The notes below the pieces were generated by a model that made no database searches, was not told the origin of the DNA, and saw only the letters and a program-made list of their open reading frames with translations. A program made the translations under genes and the position numbers. A stretch of 11,479 nt of DNA from Sphingomonadales bacterium (lineage in GTDB: Bacteria > Pseudomonadota > Alphaproteobacteria > Sphingomonadales > Sphingomonadaceae). Shown here in pieces: positions 7,192-11,479 of the stretch; the stretch's first letter is position 1; the number at the start of each line of letters is the position of its first letter. The stretch covers positions 1 through 11,479 of the forward strand of contig JAAFIT010000033.1 of the NCBI GenBank assembly GCA_013298745.1, in the 5' to 3' direction.

Positions 7192-9390
7192 TTGGCACAG
7201 GCTGTTCCGCCGGCACCTGATGCGCTGTCCGACCCGCCTAGGGATGCCGCACCGCCGCCGCGCGATGGCGGCGATCCGATCGCGGCTGGCGATGTCATCG
7301 GCTTTGCCGCCGATGAAATGCGCTATGATGACAAGGCTCAGATCGTCAGCGCCACAGGCAATGTCCGGCTCAATCGCGATGCCTGGCGATTGGCGGCCGA
7401 TGCCATCGAATATAATCGCACCACCGGCGTCGTCATCGCCACCGGCAATGTCGTCACCACCGATCCGCAAGGCAATCAGGCCTTTGGCGACCGCATCGAG
7501 CTGACCGATTCGCTGCGCGACGGGGCTATCGACAATATGTTGCTGGTATTGACCGACGGCGGCCGTCTGGCGGCTGTCGAAGGCCAGCGTAGTGATCAGG
7601 TCTTCAATCTGCGCCGCGCGGTTTACAGCCCCTGCACGGTGACGGGGAACGACGGCTGCCCCAAGGATCCGGTGTGGCAGGTCAAGGCGCTGCGCATCAG
7701 CTATAACCGCGGCAAGCACCGCCTGTCGTATCGCGACGCCAGCCTCGAGATTTTCGGCGTGCCGGTGATGTATCTGCCCAGCTTCTCGCATCCCGACGGC
7801 GAGGCCAAGCAGGCGAGCGGGCTGTTGCTGCCGGGTGTCAAGTGGCAGCGCCAATTGGGACTGGGGGTCAGCCTGCCCTATCATTTCGCGTTGGCGCCTG
7901 ACCGCGACCTGACGATCACGCCGTGGTTCTATACCGCCGTCAATCCGGCGCTGCAGGTCCAGGGTCGTCGTTTGTTGGCGCAAGGCCCGATACAGATCGA
8001 CAGTCTGTTCACCTACACGCGGCTTGGTGATGTCGATGCCGATGGCAACACCATCGACAAGGGCAATCGCTTCCGCGGCTATTTCGCGCTGAAGGGCAAT
8101 TTTCAGCACACGCCCGAATGGCGTTCGCGCTTTTCGGTCCGACTGACGACCGATGATACTTTCAACCGGCTTTATGGCCTCGGCTATGATGACATGCTGC
8201 GCTCGACCTACGCGCTCGAGCGGCAGACCAGCACCAGCTATTTCTCGATGAGCGCCTGGGCTTTTCAGGGCCTGCGCGTGAGCGATACGCCGGGGGAAAT
8301 CCCCTTTGTGCTGCCGCTGATCGATTATGACCTGCGGCCCGCTGAACGCGTGCTGGGCGGCCGGCTCCATATCGGGGTCAACAGCATGAACCTGTTCCGC
8401 ACCGACGGGCAGGATGTGGCGCGGGCGCTGGCCTTTGCCCGCTGGGATCGCAGCCTGATAAGCCCGATGGGCCAACGCGTCACCTTTACCGGCATGATGC
8501 GGGGTGATGTCTATCACGTCGCCAATGCCGACAAGGCGACCCTGCCGGTCTATGCCGGTATCGATGGCCTGCAGGCCCGCGCGCTGCCGGTCGCCGCTGT
8601 CGATGTCGAATGGCCGTTCTCGGGGCAGGCGCTGGGTGGGGTGCAATCGATCACGCCGCGCGTGCAGTTGGTGGCGACGCCGTCCGGGCGCAACGACAGC
8701 TTTCCCAACGAGGACAGCCGCGCCATCGAACTGGAAGACATCAATCTGTTCGATCTCAACCGTTTTCCGGGTTTCGATCAGTTCGAAGGCGGCACGCGCT
8801 TGACCTATGGTGTTCGCTACACCCTTGATCGACCGGGCTGGGCATTGACCAGCGAGATCGGCCAATCGATGCGGATCGCCGGGACGGGCGATGAATTCCC
8901 GCAAGGCACGGGACTGTCCGACACATTGAGCGATTTCGTTGGGCGCACGACGCTGCGTTATGGTGGCTTGTTCGAGGTCATCCATCGCTTCCGCGTCGAT
9001 CGCAGTTCGCTTGCGGTGCGGCGCAATGAGTTCGATGTCCAGATTGGCAGCCCTGCCACCTACGCGACGATCGGCTATGTCAAGTTAAACCGCAACATTC
9101 TGACTGAAGACCTTGAAGATAGAGAAGAGTTGCGGGCTGGCGGCCGTGTCGGCTTTGCCCGTTACTGGTCGGTGTACGGCTCGGCAATCGTCGATTTGAC
9201 CACGCTGGACAGCAATCCCAATGCCATTGGCGACGGCTTCACCTTCATTCGCCATCGTATCGGTGCCGAATATGAGGACGAATGCTTCCGCTTCGGCCTG
9301 AGTTGGCGGCGCGATTATATTGGTGACCGTGATTTCAGACCTGGCAGTAGCTTCCTGCTGACCCTCGCCTTCAAGACTTCGACCCGCTGA
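7192..9390 (+). CDS. lptD: LPS-assembly protein LptD (OstA/Imp), 5' end unresolved
   Basis: An outer-membrane beta-barrel that, with LptE, inserts lipopolysaccharide (or an equivalent glycolipid) into the outer leaflet. From the first possible start codon the frame gives 732 residues. Residues about 35-135 form the periplasmic LptA-like domain (VIGFAADEMRYDD, repeated ATGNVR/ATGNVV strands, DRIEL). YSPCTVTGNDGC follows at 145-156, then GVPVMYLPSFSHPDGEAKQ at about 195, a conserved LptD motif. The rest, to residue 732, is beta-barrel strands with alternating aromatics (YGLGYDD, TYGVRYTL), ending LLTLAFKTSTR. Cysteines are C148, C156 and C698 only. The anomaly is at the front: the only in-frame start is a TTG at 7192 with no ribosome binding site, encoding MAQAVPPAP. 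The preceding codons read PA, so PALAQA looks like a signal-peptidase site, but upstream in this frame there is no hydrophobic segment. A frameshift in 7106-7191 is suspected. surA follows 138 bases later. Confidence 0.92.
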   Translation: MAQAVPPAPDALSDPPRDAAPPPRDGGDPIAAGDVIGFAADEMRYDDKAQIVSATGNVRLNRDAWRLAADAIEYNRTTGVVIATGNVVTTDPQGNQAFGDRIELTDSLRDGAIDNMLLVLTDGGRLAAVEGQRSDQVFNLRRAVYSPCTVTGNDGCPKDPVWQVKALRISYNRGKHRLSYRDASLEIFGVPVMYLPSFSHPDGEAKQASGLLLPGVKWQRQLGLGVSLPYHFALAPDRDLTITPWFYTAVNPALQVQGRRLLAQGPIQIDSLFTYTRLGDVDADGNTIDKGNRFRGYFALKGNFQHTPEWRSRFSVRLTTDDTFNRLYGLGYDDMLRSTYALERQTSTSYFSMSAWAFQGLRVSDTPGEIPFVLPLIDYDLRPAERVLGGRLHIGVNSMNLFRTDGQDVARALAFARWDRSLISPMGQRVTFTGMMRGDVYHVANADKATLPVYAGIDGLQARALPVAAVDVEWPFSGQALGGVQSITPRVQLVATPSGRNDSFPNEDSRAIELEDINLFDLNRFPGFDQFEGGTRLTYGVRYTLDRPGWALTSEIGQSMRIAGTGDEFPQGTGLSDTLSDFVGRTTLRYGGLFEVIHRFRVDRSSLAVRRNEFDVQIGSPATYATIGYVKLNRNILTEDLEDREELRAGGRVGFARYWSVYGSAIVDLTTLDSNPNAIGDGFTFIRHRIGAEYEDECFRFGLSWRRDYIGDRDFRPGSSFLLTLAFKTSTR

Positions 9391-9447
9391 CCGGTGCTTC
9401 AGCAGCGATTAACCTTGAACCGCGCAAGGCAGGTTTTGCCGCCGGGC

Positions 9448-9471
9448 GTCGCTTGCGCTAGAGCGACTTTT
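9448..9471 (+). terminator. Weak terminator-like hairpin between lptD and surA
   Basis: GTCGCT (9448-9453) and AGCGAC (9462-9467) form a six-base-pair stem with an eight-base loop, directly followed by TTTT (9468-9471). The stem is short and the T-run brief, so it would at best end some of the lptD transcripts or act as a processing or attenuation site. Confidence 0.3.
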
Positions 9472-9528
9472 GGAACGGTCATCGGCGGGCAAGCAACCCG
9501 TGTGTGATTGGCTGGTTCGGAGACTGGA

Positions 9529-10872
9529 ATGCGATTGACCCGTTCGTTTGCTGCCGTGCTGATGGCCTCTGCGCTGCCATTTGCTGCGCCTGTCGGTGGT
9601 CAGCAGGCGCCGCAGGAGTTCACGGCGGCGGACCTGCCCGAAATGCGCGTCATGGGCGACGTCGACCCGACATTGCGCAAGGCCCAGGCGATCGTGAACG
9701 GCGATGTCATCACCGATACCGACATCGATCAGCGCATGGCGCTGGTGCTGGCCGCCAACAACGGCGCGATTGCCGAAAATGAAAAGCCGCGGCTGCGGCT
9801 GCAGGTGATGCGCAACCTGATCGATGAAAAGCTGCAACTGCAGGAAGCTGCAAGCAACGACATCAAGATCAGCGAGGCCGAAGTCGATCGCTCGTTTGAT
9901 CGCGTCGCCGCCAATTTCAAGCGCTCACGCGAGGATTTTGAAGCCTATTTGCGCAATGCCGGTTCGTCGCCGGCGGCGATCAAGGGGCAGATCCGCGGCG
10001 AACTCGCCTGGAGCCGCGTGCTGCGGCGCAAGGTCGAGCCGCTGGTCAACGTCGGCGATGATGAAGTCGAAGCCGTTATTTCCAAGCTGAACGCCGCCAA
10101 GGGCAAGGACGAATATCATGTCGGCGAAATCTTCCTCGCCGCGACGCCCGAAACCGAAGCGCAGGTCATGAATGATGCGGCGCGCATCGTCGGCCAGGTT
10201 CGCCAGGGCGCCAGTTTTGTCGCCTATGCCCGCCAATTCTCCGAAGCATCGACCGCGGGTGTTGGTGGCGATCTTGGCTGGGTGCGCGCCGAACAGTTGA
10301 ATGATGTTGTCGCCCCTGTCGTCACCAGCCTTGCGACCGGCAACCCGGCAACCTCGGTCAGTGATCCGATTCGCGTCCCCGGCGGCGTGGCGATCATGAA
10401 TCTGATCGGCAAACGCCAGGTGCTGGCCGCCGATCCAGCTGAGGCCGTGCTGAGCCTGAAACAGATTTCGCTGCCGCTGCCGCCCAACACCACCGAAGCC
10501 CAGGCGCGGGCGATGGTGACCAAGTTTCAGGCCGCCACGTCCAACATGGGCGGTTGTGGCCGGGCTGAAGAGGTTGCCGGGACGCTTGGGGCGCAAGTTG
10601 CCTCGAACGACGCCATTCGCATGAAGGACTTGCCGCCACCGTTGCAGACCATGCTAGGGTCGATGTCGACCGGCCAGGCCACCCCACCCTTCGGATCGCA
10701 GCAGGAAGGGTTGCGCGTTCTGGTGCTGTGCGGGCGCGATGATTCAACCGCGCAGGTCAAGGCGCCGAATTTCGACGAGATCTATGCCCAGATGAATGAT
10801 GAGCGCGTCAACATGCGCGCCCGGCGTTATCTGCGCGATCTGCGGCGTGACGCCATCATCGATTATCGCTGA
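9529..10872 (+). CDS. surA: Periplasmic chaperone and peptidyl-prolyl isomerase SurA
   Basis: SurA escorts unfolded outer-membrane proteins across the periplasm to the BAM machine. In E. coli LptD is one of its main clients, which fits its place just after lptD. The protein has 447 residues. A signal peptide covers about 1-25 (MRLTRSFAAVLMASALPFAA, then PVGGQQ). The SurA N-terminal chaperone domain lies at about 45-185, starting with IVNGDVITDTDIDQRM and including LIDEKLQLQEA. A parvulin domain follows at about 195-295 (YHVGEIFLAA, FVAYARQFSEAS, GGDLGWV, PGGVAIMNL). A second, more divergent parvulin-like segment (about 310-410) holds the only two cysteines, C343 and C401. A C-terminal helix (RARRYLRDLRRDAIIDY) closes the protein and is typical of SurA. 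The ATG at 9529 has GGAG six bases upstream and begins right at the signal peptide. The stop codon overlaps the pdxA start (TGATG). Confidence 0.94.
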   Translation: MRLTRSFAAVLMASALPFAAPVGGQQAPQEFTAADLPEMRVMGDVDPTLRKAQAIVNGDVITDTDIDQRMALVLAANNGAIAENEKPRLRLQVMRNLIDEKLQLQEAASNDIKISEAEVDRSFDRVAANFKRSREDFEAYLRNAGSSPAAIKGQIRGELAWSRVLRRKVEPLVNVGDDEVEAVISKLNAAKGKDEYHVGEIFLAATPETEAQVMNDAARIVGQVRQGASFVAYARQFSEASTAGVGGDLGWVRAEQLNDVVAPVVTSLATGNPATSVSDPIRVPGGVAIMNLIGKRQVLAADPAEAVLSLKQISLPLPPNTTEAQARAMVTKFQAATSNMGGCGRAEEVAGTLGAQVASNDAIRMKDLPPPLQTMLGSMSTGQATPPFGSQQEGLRVLVLCGRDDSTAQVKAPNFDEIYAQMNDERVNMRARRYLRDLRRDAIIDYR

Positions 10873-11479
10873 TGGTGACCGCCGCTCCGGCTCCTCTGGC
10901 GGTTTCGATCGGCGATCCCGCCGGTATCGGGCCCGAGATTGTTGCCGCTGCCTGGGCGGCGTGCCAACGCGAAGGCTTGCCGCCGTTTTTCGCCATCGGT
11001 GATCGGCGCGCCATTGCCGCTGTGTGGGATGGCCCCGTCATCACCCTGGCAGCGCCTGGCGACGCCGCCGCCGCCTTCGATTCGGGCCTGCCGCTGGTAC
11101 AAGTGGATGATCCTGGCGAGATCGTTCCCGGCGATCCGAACCTGGCCGGCGCGCGCTGTGCCCTCGACAGCCTGGAAATCGCCGTCGGGCTGGCACGCAA
11201 CGGCTTCGCCGGCGGCATCGTCACTGGTCCGGTTTCGAAGGCACAACTTTACGCGATCGGCTTTAATTATCCGGGACAGACCGAATTTGTCGCCGAACGC
11301 TGCGGTATTGCCACCAGCAATGCTGTGATGATGCTGGCCGGGCCGACCTTGCGCACCGTGCCGGTCACGGTGCATGCGCCGCTCGCCGAAGTGCCACGTA
11401 TGCTGACCATCGATCTGATCGTCGCCAAGGCACGGACCACGGCACGGGCACTGGCACGGGATTTCGGTATCGAGCGCCC
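10872..11479 (+). CDS. pdxA: 4-hydroxythreonine-4-phosphate dehydrogenase, truncated by window end
   Basis: Oxidises 4-phosphohydroxy-L-threonine with NAD(P), yielding the amino-ketone used by PdxJ to make pyridoxine phosphate (vitamin B6). About 202 residues are visible of the usual 330; the frame is open to the window edge. Motifs are SIGDPAGIGPEIVAAAW at the N-terminus, GGIVTGPVSKAQLY (about 116-129), YPGQTEFVAERCGI (133-146) and VPVTVHAPLAEVP with H168, equivalent to the first metal ligand (H166 in E. coli). In the substrate-binding motif, usually GHTE, position 136 is glutamine here. The ATG at 10872 overlaps the surA stop as TGATG, so translation is probably coupled. The order surA-pdxA, usually followed by rsmA/ksgA, is known from many Proteobacteria and predicts rsmA beyond the edge. 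Confidence 0.96.
   Translation, partial: MVTAAPAPLAVSIGDPAGIGPEIVAAAWAACQREGLPPFFAIGDRRAIAAVWDGPVITLAAPGDAAAAFDSGLPLVQVDDPGEIVPGDPNLAGARCALDSLEIAVGLARNGFAGGIVTGPVSKAQLYAIGFNYPGQTEFVAERCGIATSNAVMMLAGPTLRTVPVTVHAPLAEVPRMLTIDLIVAKARTTARALARDFGIER

Noticed and set aside
7078..8985. 635-codon open frame on the minus strand opposite lptD
   Set aside because: Its translation lacks domain structure and is rich in R, A, Q and H, as expected for the antisense of a GC-rich gene. lptD on the plus strand has clear family motifs throughout.
11427..11461. Short repeated GGCACGG units near the right edge
   Set aside because: They encode alternating A, R and T residues in pdxA and are explained by codon bias in an alanine-rich helix.
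1..11479. Search for CRISPR repeats, tRNA or rRNA genes, transposases, phage or defence genes
   Set aside because: Nothing recognisable on either strand; all sizeable genes are core metabolism or envelope functions.

Overview
The window looks like ordinary core chromosome of an alphaproteobacterium, most likely a sphingomonad. Supporting signs are high GC with GC-rich third positions, the order lptD-surA-pdxA, pepA-holC-ndk divergent from lptD, and a DUF2066 protein plus a membrane protein divergent from purM. The genus assignment is inference. I see no tRNA, rRNA, CRISPR array, transposase, phage gene or integration site, and no stretch over 300 bases lacks a gene.

Left part (1-4469). A leftward pair encodes a secreted DUF2066 protein and the first 49 residues of a membrane protein (probably AI-2E/PerM family), joined by an ATGA overlap. 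Divergent from it, purM and purN (purine synthesis) overlap by 11 bases. PurN carries a C-terminal extension of about 115 residues resembling the MmcQ/YjbR family. htpX (membrane zinc protease) follows 74 bases later, behind a promoter candidate.

Middle part (4470-7081). A 136-base convergent spacer holds two strong palindromes. Three leftward genes follow: ndk (nucleoside diphosphate kinase), holC (DNA polymerase III chi subunit) and pepA (leucyl aminopeptidase). pepA and holC are 14 bases apart and probably one operon.

Right part (7082-11479). Rightward lptD, surA and pdxA (truncated by the window edge) follow the arrangement known from many Proteobacteria. SurA is the periplasmic chaperone that helps outer-membrane proteins such as LptD fold, so that pairing makes functional sense. 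Sphingomonads are known to carry glycosphingolipids in place of lipopolysaccharide. If this is one, the substrate of this LptD may not be classical LPS (inference).

No unknown multi-gene system is visible. The points most worth checking are: the lptD 5' end, which has no readable signal peptide in any single frame and may contain an indel; the PurN-YjbR fusion; the palindromes between htpX and ndk; and the cysteine layouts of LptD and SurA.
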